The translations under genes were made by a program, and so were the position numbers. From IMG/VR virus record IMGVR_UViG_3300047094_000624, positions 1 through 60,582 of that record: a stretch of DNA of 60,582 nt. One strand, 5' to 3'. Below, in pieces: positions 37,105 through 45,527 of the stretch; positions within the stretch are counted from its first letter, which is position 1, and each line of letters starts with the position of its first letter. The notes beneath the pieces were generated by a model. That model saw only the letters and a program-made list of their open reading frames with translations, ran no database searches and was not told where the DNA came from. The DNA is from a virus.

Positions 37105-37120
37105 CTGTGTAACTCTTTTA

Positions 37121-37477
37121 TTAAATTACGCCAGCTAAATAGCCTTTTTCCTGTAAATGGGTGGCTACTGCCTTAGTAACTTGGTACTTTTGTCCTGCCT
37201 TAAAACTATAGTTGTTTCCGATACCTAAAGTCATGTTTTCAATATCTTCAACTACTCTAATAACTACTGTGTCATCTTGGGTAGATATCTTTGTTATATC
37301 TTCAACAATGACGGTTGCTACTGATGGTTTTGTTGCATCAATAACTTCAGTTTCCAATTTAATTTGGGCTTCTGCAGTTGCTAATGACATCTCTGTAGCA
37401 CGTTGTGCTTGCTCTTCGGCAAATTGTTTTTGAAGAGCTTCTTTTTGACGGCCGGTGAAATCGTTTACCTTTGCCAC
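37121..37477 (-). CDS. Capsid-associated small protein
   Basis: 118 residues. The N-terminal half is a charged helix (TGRQKEALQKQFAEEQAQRA), and the C-terminal half has NYSFKAGQKYQVTKAVATHL followed by LQEKGYLA, a motif seen in small proteins encoded just after the major capsid gene in many phages. Probably a capsid decoration or head-completion protein. Confidence 0.68.
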   Translation of the reverse strand: MAKVNDFTGRQKEALQKQFAEEQAQRATEMSLATAEAQIKLETEVIDATKPSVATVIVEDITKISTQDDTVVIRVVEDIENMTLGIGNNYSFKAGQKYQVTKAVATHLQEKGYLAGVI

Positions 37478-37511
37478 TTTTATATCCTCCGTATTAATAG
37501 CTGTTGTTTGT

Positions 37512-37542
37512 GTTGGGAGCGGTTTTTTGAACCGCCCCCAAC
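37512..37542 (-). other. Strong hairpin 12 nt after the major capsid gene
   Basis: GTTGGGAGCGGTT and AACCGCCCCCAAC form a 13-bp stem (one G-U pair on the transcript) with a 5-nt loop. No uridine run follows, so it is less likely a full terminator and more likely an mRNA 3'-end stabiliser or a partial terminator that favours capsid protein. Confidence 0.6.
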
Positions 37543-37553
37543 GGAATTACTTA

Positions 37554-38624
37554 CTAGTTGGTTTCTGCAATAACTACAGATTGGTCAGTGATTAGACCAA
37601 GTCCGAAGATTGAGTACCAAGCTAATGCGTGTTCACGACCGAAGTCTAGAATTCCGCCATCGCGAAGTTCTACTGGAAGTGAGATTGCGTGACCAAATGC
37701 GTTATCTCCAATGAAGATTGCATCGTAGCGGTCAGCTGCACCGTTACCTGTAAAGGTAGCTGGTGTTGTGTAACCTCCACCAGGAGTTACTGTTGGGCTA
37801 GCAACAGCTGTATCAGCTGAGTAACCTGCACCAGCACCGCCTGTAACCTTTAGTACTTGTGTGGTTTCGATGAAAACACAATCGTACAAACGTCCGATTT
37901 CACCAAGCATGAAGTTACCTGGAGCGGCATACTTCGTTACTTCGATGAATTCAGGCATGTCGCGTAGACGACGTGATTGATGAGGGTGAACAAACGCAAC
38001 GTAGGTTTCGCCTAACCTTGGGATGTTCTTGGTTGATAGTGTTTCTACTGCATCCTTAACTGTGTGAGGTGTTAAGTAGAAAGCACCTGTCATTGCTGCA
38101 CGGTTAGCAGCTGTTGTGCCATAGGCATACCAGTTGTTAACTGCAGATAGAGCTGAGCGGTCTTCACCGTAGATTGTTGAGGTTGCGCTGTACAGAGTAT
38201 CGCGGCTCAATTGGTCTAGGTAAATTGCCATGTTACGTCCAAGAAGACGTGAGGCAGAAGCCATTACGTCATCGAAGGAAGCGTTCAATAACAATTCTGA
38301 AACTGCTAATGCATAGCCGTGTTCAGATACTGTAATTGAGAATTGTTGTGCTGTTAATGCGTTTGTTTGCATACGTACACCTTCAACTAGGGAACTTGCA
38401 AATCCCAAGTTGTTGTAACGCATGAAATTGATTTGTAAACCAGGTGCAACACCAAGTTCAGTTTTCTTAACTGCAAATTGTTCAAAGCGAAGGATAGGCA
38501 TAGCCTGGAAAAGGATTTCCTTTGACCAGATTGTCTGAATCGCTTGAGTCAATTGTGTGTTTGTACCTGAGTACGCTGTTGGGGATGCGGCGAGATTGCC
38601 GGTACCCGTAATACCAGATGCCAT
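37554..38624 (-). CDS. Major capsid protein (HK97 fold)
   Basis: 356 residues. The blocks TQAIQTIWSKEILFQAMPIL, ALAVSELLLNASFDD, LGRNMAIYLDQLSRDTLYSA, YVAFVHPHQSRRLRD and AFGHAISLPVELRDGGILDF are characteristic of the N4-gp56-type family of HK97-fold capsid proteins. It is preceded by a scaffold gene, as usual. The start has a normal ribosome site. Confidence 0.93.
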   Translation of the reverse strand: MASGITGTGNLAASPTAYSGTNTQLTQAIQTIWSKEILFQAMPILRFEQFAVKKTELGVAPGLQINFMRYNNLGFASSLVEGVRMQTNALTAQQFSITVSEHGYALAVSELLLNASFDDVMASASRLLGRNMAIYLDQLSRDTLYSATSTIYGEDRSALSAVNNWYAYGTTAANRAAMTGAFYLTPHTVKDAVETLSTKNIPRLGETYVAFVHPHQSRRLRDMPEFIEVTKYAAPGNFMLGEIGRLYDCVFIETTQVLKVTGGAGAGYSADTAVASPTVTPGGGYTTPATFTGNGAADRYDAIFIGDNAFGHAISLPVELRDGGILDFGREHALAWYSIFGLGLITDQSVVIAETN

Positions 38625-38661
38625 TTAGATTGGACTCCTTGTTAGTTTTGTATTTGTGGGT

Positions 38662-39435
38662 TTAGCCGAACAGTCCGCGCGTTTTGCCTTGAGCACTTGG
38701 GCTCAAGAGGCGTTGACGATACTTCGCATATTCTTCCATTGACATAGACGAGATGTCTTGTGCAGAGAACGAACGTTGTTCCGAATTAGTTTCCATAGGT
38801 CCTGCTGGAGGCGTTGTCACACGCGTTCCAGTCATTTCTTTTCGTGCACTTTGCATTGCTGCCTGTGCCGAATCTAAGATGCGTGCTGAGCGTTCTTTCA
38901 AACCCTCAATACTTGCATCTACTTCCTCTTTAGTGTTTCCACTAATGAGGTCAACAAGTTCAGGAATAATATTTTCCCGTTCTTGTTCTAACCGTTGTGA
39001 ACGGTAAGACTGTAGGTCTGCGAATTGTCTTTCTCTTTCTAATAAAGAAAAAGCTCTTTCGCGTTCTTGTTTTTCAGCTTCTAGCTGTTGTTGCCATTCT
39101 TGTTCTTTTACTTTTAGAAGGTCGCGCACTTCAAGTTCTTCTTCAGCTTTTGCTTTTGCTCTAGCTGCTTCTTCGGCTTCAATGTCTGCCTTGTGAGCCA
39201 ATTTTTCTTCGCGGTCCTTCTTTAAGACTTCAAGTTCTTCCTTTAATTTATCAATTTGAGGATAGAGCTTTTCTTTTTCTTGGCTTCTTACTTTTGCCAA
39301 ATCGTCTTCTGTGTAAAATTTCTTGCCTTTTAATTCTTCTACCACTGCTGGTGTTTCAGCAATTGTAGGTGCTGTTGATACTGCTTCTGCTTCGGCTGCG
39401 AAAGCCTCTACATTCATTTCTGTTACTTCTGACAT
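38662..39435 (-). CDS. Capsid scaffolding protein
   Basis: 257 residues, nearly all charged coiled coil (KLKEELEVLKKDREEKLAHK, EQEWQQQLEAEKQERERAFS) with a short C-terminal tail (SMEEYAKYRQRLLSPSAQG) that probably contacts the capsid protein. Length, composition and place before the major capsid gene fit a phage scaffold. No protease motif is seen here or nearby. Confidence 0.85.
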   Translation of the reverse strand: MSEVTEMNVEAFAAEAEAVSTAPTIAETPAVVEELKGKKFYTEDDLAKVRSQEKEKLYPQIDKLKEELEVLKKDREEKLAHKADIEAEEAARAKAKAEEELEVRDLLKVKEQEWQQQLEAEKQERERAFSLLERERQFADLQSYRSQRLEQERENIIPELVDLISGNTKEEVDASIEGLKERSARILDSAQAAMQSARKEMTGTRVTTPPAGPMETNSEQRSFSAQDISSMSMEEYAKYRQRLLSPSAQGKTRGLFG

Positions 39436-39557
39436 AGTTTATCCTTAGTGTCCTCTGGGTCGTTTTCCGAATTAATAACACATTTGACCAAACGTTTCTA
39501 TCTATATTTAATTTTGCCTTACAACACGAAATTTTCAGCCTAAAATGCTTATTTTAC

Positions 39558-41264
39558 CTATTTTTCGTATTCTTGCGGAACTCTTCGTTGAGGAAGTTTT
39601 GTACCGTAAGCTTTAGTTACTAACTGTGTCCTTAATGAAGTCTCTCCTAGTTTTGAAGCCATGGCTGCATCATCAAGGGTTGGAGGAACCATAGGAGTAG
39701 GCATACCTGCCCCAGCGCCTTTACCAGCACTAGGGGCCCCTGGTTCTGGAGGTGGCATAGTTCCTGTTAGTTCCATAATTTCTTGTTCAATTTGAGTCTG
39801 TAGAAGTTTTAGAGCACCATCGGCTATTGCGTCGTCTTGAAGTTCTTTACGGATTTCATTCAACTTCTCTGCTGGGAATTCTTCACCCAAAACTCGTAAA
39901 GCACCTTCTTTTGACTCTAAGCCAAGAGATAGCAATGATTGAATTTCATTAAGAGCAATTAACTTGTCTAATGGAAGTGGTTGTGGGAAGTGTACGTAAG
40001 AACGGTATGTTAATTGGTCATTGGTATCTAGTTGTGGAGTTTGACCTTCTTTTAGTTCTACGTCAGTATTAGGGTCCCAAGTAAAGGTTTCTGGTTCTTT
40101 TACGGCTAAGTTCAATAATATAAGTTCATTAATACGCTCTAATCCATGAGCGTATTGAACAATCTTTTGGTGGTAACGATTCATTAAAGGTTGGAACTGA
40201 ATAGACAAAGCAACACCTGATGTATTTGAAATAGGTTGTGCTTGTCCAAGAGCAGTCTCTGGTACACCAACCATTTCGTGCATTGCTTTTTTCATCATTG
40301 CAAGGAAATCCATTGCACCTTTAAGACCTTGTGCGCCACCTTCTAGATTTTCTACCTTTGCATCTTTTGGTAGACCGCCCCATACTTTGTTAGCGCCTTT
40401 TTCTAATTGAGAAGCTTTAGCACCAATAATTACAGTTACTGGAGCAGCGTGGTAATTAACAATGTCAGCAATGTCAGTTGCTACTTCGTTGTAAGTTCTA
40501 TTAATTGGAATAATGTCATTGCAATCAGATAGGCCCCAAGGAGAACCTGAAATACGAATGTTAGGAATATGGATAACTGGAATAACACCAAGTGGATTTG
40601 GACGTGAGTCAATAAGTTCATCATTAATGTATTCTTCAATAATGTCATCAGTCAAGATTTCAGTATAAGTAAATACTTGACGTGTACCTTCTAGAGATGT
40701 ACCCCAAAAACGGTATTTTAATTTAAATCTAATTAAACGTTCACGGTCATGTGGATGGAATTCTGGAAAACAAAAAGAAGAGTTTAATGGAAGTACGCGA
40801 ACACGACCTGGATGTTGACGACCAGCTGGGTCTACCCATGCTTCTTCATAAGCAACTTTAATAAAACAATCACCAGATACTCCACCTTGTTGACCAATTT
40901 CCCAAAGTACTGTTGCTTTGTTGTTGTCTACTTCCCATACACGTTCTAATAAATCTGGAACAATTGCTTCTGTTTCTTTAGGGCTTCTAAATTGAACACC
41001 TTTACTAAATGTAAAGTTAATAATGAAATCTGTAAATGCTCTGTAATAATTGAGCACCATTTGGGTTTCACCAGTTTGACGGCGATAAGAATAATGATGA
41101 CCTAGGTACATAGCCCAGTTCAATGAATAACGGTTTAGACGAGGACCGTGAACCTCAAATTCTTCATCAGCTAATTCTACTAATCCAAGAGGGGATATAG
41201 AGATTGTTAAATCAGAGGACGCTGCCCTATAACTAGGAGGGGAAAAGTCTAGGCCGCTTGTCAC
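39558..41264 (-). CDS. Portal protein
   Basis: 568 residues from a GTG start with GAGAGG upstream. Blocks typical of phage portals: WAMYLGHHYSYRRQTGE, GVSGDCFIKVAYEEAW, PVIHIPNIRISGSPWGLSD, YNEVATDIADIVNYHAAPV, and MMKKAMHEMVGVPETALGQ followed by SNTSGVALSIQFQPLM. The C-terminus is helical and then Pro/Gly-rich. The portal ring is the entry channel at the capsid vertex, and it follows terminase and two small genes. Confidence 0.93.
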   Translation of the reverse strand: MTSGLDFSPPSYRAASSDLTISISPLGLVELADEEFEVHGPRLNRYSLNWAMYLGHHYSYRRQTGETQMVLNYYRAFTDFIINFTFSKGVQFRSPKETEAIVPDLLERVWEVDNNKATVLWEIGQQGGVSGDCFIKVAYEEAWVDPAGRQHPGRVRVLPLNSSFCFPEFHPHDRERLIRFKLKYRFWGTSLEGTRQVFTYTEILTDDIIEEYINDELIDSRPNPLGVIPVIHIPNIRISGSPWGLSDCNDIIPINRTYNEVATDIADIVNYHAAPVTVIIGAKASQLEKGANKVWGGLPKDAKVENLEGGAQGLKGAMDFLAMMKKAMHEMVGVPETALGQAQPISNTSGVALSIQFQPLMNRYHQKIVQYAHGLERINELILLNLAVKEPETFTWDPNTDVELKEGQTPQLDTNDQLTYRSYVHFPQPLPLDKLIALNEIQSLLSLGLESKEGALRVLGEEFPAEKLNEIRKELQDDAIADGALKLLQTQIEQEIMELTGTMPPPEPGAPSAGKGAGAGMPTPMVPPTLDDAAMASKLGETSLRTQLVTKAYGTKLPQRRVPQEYEK

Positions 41265-41333
41265 CTATTAATCCTCTCCAAACTATTTGTTATATCTTAG
41301 CACTATTAACTGTACTAATATTTTTCGCCACGG

Positions 41334-41642
41334 TTATCTGTGGCGCTGGCCTTTAAGTTGGCTTTTGCCAACAGGCTTAGTTACTTTTTTATTTTGTTCT
41401 TCTTTAACCTTGTCTTGCTTTTCTTTTGCATAATCTCTAAATCTTGGGTCTATTTCTTTTTTAGATTGAACAAATTTTCCACCCATTTGAGTATAACGAG
41501 CGTGAACCCAGTGAGCTGCTGCTGGAGAAGGATAAACATTAAATTTAGTACGTGCTTGCATAGTAAGCATGTTCCACATTTTAGGGTTAGCAGGTAACTG
41601 CTTAGGGCCCTCTTTTACTTCTTTACCTGAAATTAATGCCAT
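41334..41642 (-). CDS. Small conserved protein between terminase and portal
   Basis: 102 residues. The pattern MWNMLTMQARTKFNVYPSPA, AAHWVHARYTQMGGKFV resembles a small protein common in aquatic phages beside head genes. The C-terminus is a highly charged helix. Function unknown; a long hairpin (41660-41704) lies just upstream of its ribosome site. Confidence 0.7.
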   Translation of the reverse strand: MALISGKEVKEGPKQLPANPKMWNMLTMQARTKFNVYPSPAAAHWVHARYTQMGGKFVQSKKEIDPRFRDYAKEKQDKVKEEQNKKVTKPVGKSQLKGQRHR

Positions 41643-41659
41643 ATGTCCTCAAGCTCCAA

Positions 41660-41704
41660 AACCTGCCTGACCAACTTGCAATACACAAGTTAGTTAGACA
41701 GGTT
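41660..41704 (-). other. 19-bp RNA hairpin upstream of a small head gene
   Basis: Arms 41660-41678 and 41686-41704 pair at 18 of 19 positions on the minus-strand transcript (two G-U pairs, one A-C mismatch) around a 7-nt loop. It ends seven nt before the GAGG site of the 41642 gene. There is no U run, so processing by RNase III or transcript stabilisation is more likely than termination. Confidence 0.6.
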
Positions 41705-41715
41705 AAGTGAGATTA

Positions 41716-42114
41716 CTAGTCTTGTACTACTGCAGGGTTCAAACGTTGTTGATGTGAACCATCGCGGAAAACTTCTTCAATTTTGTTTTCTGCATAATCA
41801 GCAAATGAACCAGTAGCAAATTCTTGTAGAGTATTTGGTGCCTCTACCCAAGCTGCTGAACCAACATGTGCACGTTCGCGCATTGTTTCTTCGGCTGGCT
41901 TAGTGTGAACTGGTGCATTACGATTCGGACGTCCTGCTGCAGGTGTGTAACCTTGAGAGGCTCCGTTAGAGAATTCCTGTGGAATATCTGTGTCTGTTGC
42001 TAATCCTTCTTCAAAACGAAGAGGTCCACGTTGACCAGGAATTGCTCCGGCCATTTTACGGTCATAGATATTACCTGGGCGCTCTGGAAATTTAGGCGCT
42101 GGTGCAATTGCCAT
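41716..42114 (-). CDS. Hypothetical head-module protein
   Basis: 132 residues, Pro/Gly/Asn/Arg-rich and probably disordered for much of its length (PERPGNIYDRKMAGAIPGQR, PNRNAPVHTKPAEETMRERA). No family recognised. It lies directly after the terminase gene. Confidence 0.65.
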   Translation of the reverse strand: MAIAPAPKFPERPGNIYDRKMAGAIPGQRGPLRFEEGLATDTDIPQEFSNGASQGYTPAAGRPNRNAPVHTKPAEETMRERAHVGSAAWVEAPNTLQEFATGSFADYAENKIEEVFRDGSHQQRLNPAVVQD

Positions 42115-42136
42115 ATTTAAAACTCCATATTTCTAT

Positions 42137-42150
42137 TTAAGGTACCTTAA
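42137..42150. promoter_or_regulatory. Perfect 14-bp palindrome
   Basis: TTAAGGTACCTTAA lies between the terminase stop and the next gene. A palindrome without a loop is more like a protein-binding site than a terminator. It is unclear what would bind. Confidence 0.3.
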
Positions 42151-42196
42151 TAAAAGTGTTCTGCTTTTTTACCTTTATGTCAGGCTAAAATCAAGT

Positions 42197-43792
42197 TTAC
42201 CTGTAAAAAGGCGATGAACTGACCTCTACTGAGGGCATTGTTAAATCTAATGTGAGACTACAAGCGATAGCCAAACTGTCAGCAAAGTCATCATGAGCAT
42301 GGGCTTCATCGGGGGCTTTGGCTAAAAAGTTAGGTCCAGTAAATTTAGTTTCTAAATCAGTCATCTGTTGGTAGAAACGTTTCCAGGTTCTTAATCGTCT
42401 AGTCTTTGCATGAGCTGGCCAACCGACCATCCTTCTATCAATTAAAGCCTTTAAATGTTTCCAACGTTTTGACTGCTCTGGTTGGCTACTGCCTAGAGAG
42501 TGAACTTCGGCTCCTGGAAGCAAAAGCTTAAGACGTTGGGCTACTGCATCTCCAACTCCGTTTGCATCAACTCCAACAGCTATCACATCGTATGCAGAAA
42601 GGAAGTTAACTATTTGAAAGTACTGGTCTTCCCAATCGTCGCCTTGAATTTCAAGCCAATTAAGAATTCTGTGGTCAAAATAACCAAACTCATCTGGTCT
42701 ATCCCAATCAACCCATACAACAGTAACTACAGTTGAATCTAGTTTTCTTGCTGGGTCAATTCCAACTACTACAGGGCTACGATGCCAAGCCTTGACAATT
42801 TCTTGAGAAGTATCTCCAAGTTCGTCCATAATTGTAGAAGTTACAAACATTCCTCTTTCAAGTAGCCATTTACAAGAATAAGACATTTGGAATTCGTCAG
42901 ATTCTTCACCAATACGTAAAGTTTCTCGTTTAATAAATTTTCCGTAGTTTTGATTTACTTTAGCTACTTCGCGCCAATCCCATTCAAAGTGGTTTTGTCT
43001 ACTGCCTCGAGTTGTTTGTCTTCTCTTATTTAATTGAATAGACCTGTAAAAGTTATTTTTACTTGTAGTTGGAGTACCAGTTTTAACCATAGTTCCTGAG
43101 TAATAAGCCAACATAGGAGAAATAGATTTAGATACTACAAAGTCATCTGCTTCTTGACACTCGTCAATAACAATAAGATGAAAAGATTTAGATTCAATTT
43201 TTGCTCTTGGGTTAGCTGTCATCATCATTAAAGTAGAACCAGAGTTCTTTAGTTTAATCTGTCTAGTAACTCCAGGAACTTTACCAAGGCTGTCATCTAT
43301 TTCTGGGTCACCTAATATTTCTTGCGCTCTTTCACTAGTAAGCCTGTTAACAGCGCGTCCAAATAAAGTTTCAACCTGACCTTCAACTGGAGCAAACATT
43401 CCTACCCAGATACCAGTTTTAAATCTACCTAGTAAATCTGGATACATCTTTGCAAGTCTTGGTAATAAAACCATGAGAGTAACAACTGTATTAGCAATAG
43501 TTTCAGATTTACCTGATTGACGTGCAGCTAGAGCGGTTACTTCTTCACCATCATTAATAATTACAGATTCAATAATTCGACGTGCTAAAGGTTTTTGATA
43601 TGGGTGAAGGTCATGGCCAACAAGGGCTTCCATAAACTGCATAGTTCTATCTACTAATTTAATAACAAATTCTTTAGATAACTCATCAAGTTCGTCTTCC
43701 TCTTCGGGAGGAAGGTCATCTTCATCTTCTTCAAACTCTTCTTCTAAAAGCTCTTCGTTCTCTTCAAGAAGTTCTAATTCTGGCTCGTTCAT
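42197..43792 (-). CDS. terL: Terminase large subunit
   Basis: 531 residues from the ATG at 43792, preceded by TTGGAAAAA. A longer in-frame start at 43894 would lie in a tRNA gene and is rejected. After a very acidic N-terminus (residues 4-40) come the ATPase motifs: Walker A ALAARQSGKSE (Lys 95), Walker B SFHLIVIDECQEADD, and the coupling segment MVKTGTPTTSKNNFY. The nuclease domain has VVGIDPARKLDSTVVTVVWV, VGVDANGVGD and AHDDFADSLAIA with the expected Asp residues. No small terminase subunit is recognised nearby. Confidence 0.93.
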   Translation of the reverse strand: MNEPELELLEENEELLEEEFEEDEDDLPPEEEDELDELSKEFVIKLVDRTMQFMEALVGHDLHPYQKPLARRIIESVIINDGEEVTALAARQSGKSETIANTVVTLMVLLPRLAKMYPDLLGRFKTGIWVGMFAPVEGQVETLFGRAVNRLTSERAQEILGDPEIDDSLGKVPGVTRQIKLKNSGSTLMMMTANPRAKIESKSFHLIVIDECQEADDFVVSKSISPMLAYYSGTMVKTGTPTTSKNNFYRSIQLNKRRQTTRGSRQNHFEWDWREVAKVNQNYGKFIKRETLRIGEESDEFQMSYSCKWLLERGMFVTSTIMDELGDTSQEIVKAWHRSPVVVGIDPARKLDSTVVTVVWVDWDRPDEFGYFDHRILNWLEIQGDDWEDQYFQIVNFLSAYDVIAVGVDANGVGDAVAQRLKLLLPGAEVHSLGSSQPEQSKRWKHLKALIDRRMVGWPAHAKTRRLRTWKRFYQQMTDLETKFTGPNFLAKAPDEAHAHDDFADSLAIACSLTLDLTMPSVEVSSSPFYR

Positions 43793-43836
43793 TTTTTCCA
43801 ATTCTTTAACACGATAGTTTAAGTTTAACCAATATG

Positions 43837-43909
43837 CTGTCCTGATTGGACTCGAACCAATAACCACTCGATTAACAGTCGAGTGCTCTGCCAATTGAGC
43901 TACAGGACA
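43837..43909 (-). tRNA. tRNA-Asn (anticodon GTT)
   Basis: Full cloverleaf on the minus strand: acceptor TGTCCTG / CAGGACA (7 bp), D arm GCTC-AATTGGCA-GAGC, anticodon stem CTCGA / TCGAG around CTGTTAA, variable TGGTT, T arm ATTGG-TTCGAGT-CCAAT, discriminator G. CCA is not encoded. It is just upstream of the terminase gene. Confidence 0.93.
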
Positions 43910-43915
43910 TCAGAG

Positions 43916-43987
43916 AGCCTCGAGTCAGGATTGAACTGACGACCTTCCGCTTACAAGGCGGATGCACTACCGCTGTGCTATCGAGGC
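43916..43987 (-). tRNA. tRNA-Thr (anticodon TGT)
   Basis: Full cloverleaf on the minus strand: acceptor GCCTCGA / TCGAGGC (7 bp), D arm GCAC-AGCGGTA-GTGC, anticodon stem TCCGC / GCGGA around CTTGTAA, variable AGGTC, T arm GTCAG-TTCAATC-CTGAC, discriminator T. CCA is not encoded. It would read ACA, a codon much used in the AT-rich structural genes. Confidence 0.93.
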
Positions 43988-43996
43988 CTAAAACTA

Positions 43997-44022
43997 ATGG
44001 CCTAGGAGTTAACCCAGGCCAT
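43997..44022 (-). terminator. Hairpin before the tRNA genes
   Basis: ATGGCCT / AGGCCAT (7 bp) with a 12-nt loop, followed on the minus strand by TAGTTTTAGG. It could be a weak terminator or a processing signal between the upstream small genes and the tRNA pair. Confidence 0.4.
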
Positions 44023-44110
44023 AAGAGTGCCGCCACCACACGGGAGAGAAAGGAAGAGAGGCATATCTATTATTACATATAGTCGTTAATAGTAGATGTT
44101 CCGACATCAG

Positions 44111-44356
44111 TTAGCGTGTTGGCTTAATAGTCCTATTATGTAATTCATCTAAAACTGCATGTAAAGCTTCTGCTCCAGTAAGAGCTTCTTGTAAATAAAC
44201 ATCTTCTCTATTTTTTTCATAAGCTGAAAGGCATCTTCCAAGTTCATATAAAGATTGGCTAGCCCACATATCTAACTCAGCAGTAGGTATCTTAGAAACT
44301 CTTTTTTTAATTTTTTCAGAAAATGGCTTATCCCATTTAGTAGTCTTCTTGAACAC
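44111..44356 (-). CDS. Hypothetical helical protein
   Basis: 81 residues, mostly helical (TAELDMWASQSLYELGRCL, EALTGAEALHAVLDELHNR). Overlaps the upstream gene by 20 nt. No family recognised; the segment resembles small phage proteins without known role. Confidence 0.65.
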   Translation of the reverse strand: MFKKTTKWDKPFSEKIKKRVSKIPTAELDMWASQSLYELGRCLSAYEKNREDVYLQEALTGAEALHAVLDELHNRTIKPTR

Positions 44357-44618
44357 TTACACCCTCCTGAGACCATTTAGATAACGGTATCACTCTACCT
44401 TCAATAGCAGATAAAAGGGCTTCGGCTTCTTCAAGTCTTGACTTACCAAACACACCTAAAGCAATCCCTGGTCTAGTAAAGGGAACTCTAAATACTAAAC
44501 ATTTACCTTTTCTAAACGGAGGTTCAATTTCGCTAGTCCAGCCTTTTTCAATAAAAGGCATAAAACCACGTTTTCCGTAGTTAACAATATCAACGTATAG
44601 TGGCCCGATTGTTTTCAT
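44337..44618 (-). CDS. Hypothetical small alpha/beta protein
   Basis: 93 residues with alternating strands (LYVDIVNYGKRGFMPFIEKG, CLVFRVPFTRPGIALGVFG) and a C-terminal helix (LEEAEALLSAIEG). No family recognised. It follows the KTSC-like gene after a single base. Confidence 0.65.
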   Translation of the reverse strand: MKTIGPLYVDIVNYGKRGFMPFIEKGWTSEIEPPFRKGKCLVFRVPFTRPGIALGVFGKSRLEEAEALLSAIEGRVIPLSKWSQEGVSVQEDY

Positions 44619-44619
44619 A

Positions 44620-45075
44620 TTAGTTGTTTAATTGAGTCCTTGGTCCCGGAGACATTTCTGCTGGATTAAATGCACCCATATCTGGCCATTGGTCTAAACC
44701 AGATTCTTTTAAGTATACACCAGTAGATTCACTAGCTTTTAATTCGTTCCACATTTCAACAGGAACTCCGTAGTATCCCCACCAAGTTCCGTCTCTAAAT
44801 CTAACTACTAAAGTTTCACTTTGTTTACTATATGCAAGTTTTAAAGCTCTAGGTCTTTTAGGATTCTTAGTAGGTGCTGTTTGTGTTGTATAAGAAGTAT
44901 CTTCAGGTTCTCTAGAATCGGTTACTTCATAATCTTCAGGAGCAGACTCAGTTATAGTTTTTTTAAAATCATCTACTCTTTCAGGAGTTAGATATGTAGA
45001 AGCCCATCTATCTACTGCTTTTTGAGAATCTTTACGCAACTCTTCAAGAGAAGGAATTGTAGGTTTTCTAGCCAT
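44620..45075 (-). CDS. KTSC-domain-like protein
   Basis: 151 residues from the ATG at 45075, chosen over a GTG at 45081 because it forms a TAATG overlap with the upstream stop. The C-terminal part LKLAYSKQSETLVVRFRDGT, WWGYYGVPVEMWNELKASES, TGVYLKESG matches the KTSC-type small domain common in phages and bacteria. The N-terminal part is charged and helical. The role of the domain is not known. Confidence 0.75.
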   Translation of the reverse strand: MARKPTIPSLEELRKDSQKAVDRWASTYLTPERVDDFKKTITESAPEDYEVTDSREPEDTSYTTQTAPTKNPKRPRALKLAYSKQSETLVVRFRDGTWWGYYGVPVEMWNELKASESTGVYLKESGLDQWPDMGAFNPAEMSPGPRTQLNN

Positions 45076-45329
45076 TAACACTCATGTTCGTTAGTTTTTG
45101 TAGATAATACTTTAGAGTCGCAATCACCGCAATACAAGTATATTGGTTTAAAATTATTTTGAGCCGTAGCTCCTTTTTCAAAATCCATACCATCTTCATT
45201 TAAAGCTGGTTGATAATCATCAACAATTTTAGATTCTTTAAATAGTTCTCTTGGAAAGGGACCTGTCGGATTTGTTACTTTATTAGGAACAGGGTGAGCC
45301 TGTTTGGCTTTTACCCTTGTTGTTTTCAT
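45075..45329 (-). CDS. Small protein with C-terminal zinc site
   Basis: 84 residues. The N-terminal two thirds are basic/polar; the C-terminus LYCGDCDSKVLSTKTNEHEC has two Cys, a His and a final Cys spaced as a zinc knuckle. Its start overlaps the upstream stop (ATGA). Function unknown. Confidence 0.7.
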   Translation of the reverse strand: MKTTRVKAKQAHPVPNKVTNPTGPFPRELFKESKIVDDYQPALNEDGMDFEKGATAQNNFKPIYLYCGDCDSKVLSTKTNEHEC

Positions 45330-45511
45330 TCTTCAGCCTTGGCTTTGGAAGCTTTCTTTTTAGGTTCTTCTCTTAATTTAAAATCGCCACGAATTGCTCT
45401 AGGGAGTAAATGTTTTGGTAAACAACGATTGCAATAATCTACCGGTCTAACTCCACGGTCTGCCATTGTAAAATGAGCGTCATTTTCACAATTTGCACAT
45501 TTAATCGCCAT
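45326..45511 (-). CDS. Small zinc-ribbon protein
   Basis: 61 residues: CANCENDAHFTMADRG, then DYCNRCLPKHLLPRAIRG and a basic tail. The two Cys pairs form a likely zinc ribbon. It is a paralog of the gene just upstream (45560-45757), which has lost one Cys of each pair. A terminator-like hairpin lies directly before its ribosome site. Confidence 0.78.
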   Translation of the reverse strand: MAIKCANCENDAHFTMADRGVRPVDYCNRCLPKHLLPRAIRGDFKLREEPKKKASKAKAEE

Positions 45512-45527
45512 ATTTATCTCCTAAAAA

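Noticed and set aside
41325-41344. Hairpin CGCCAC / GTGGCG at the end of the 102-residue protein gene
   Set aside because: It has only 6 bp, lies partly in the coding region and is followed by A-rich sequence, so it is not a terminator.
43793-43894. Terminase start at 43894
   Set aside because: The extra codons lie in the tRNA-Asn gene; the ATG at 43792 has a ribosome-like GGAAA and gives a normal terminase.
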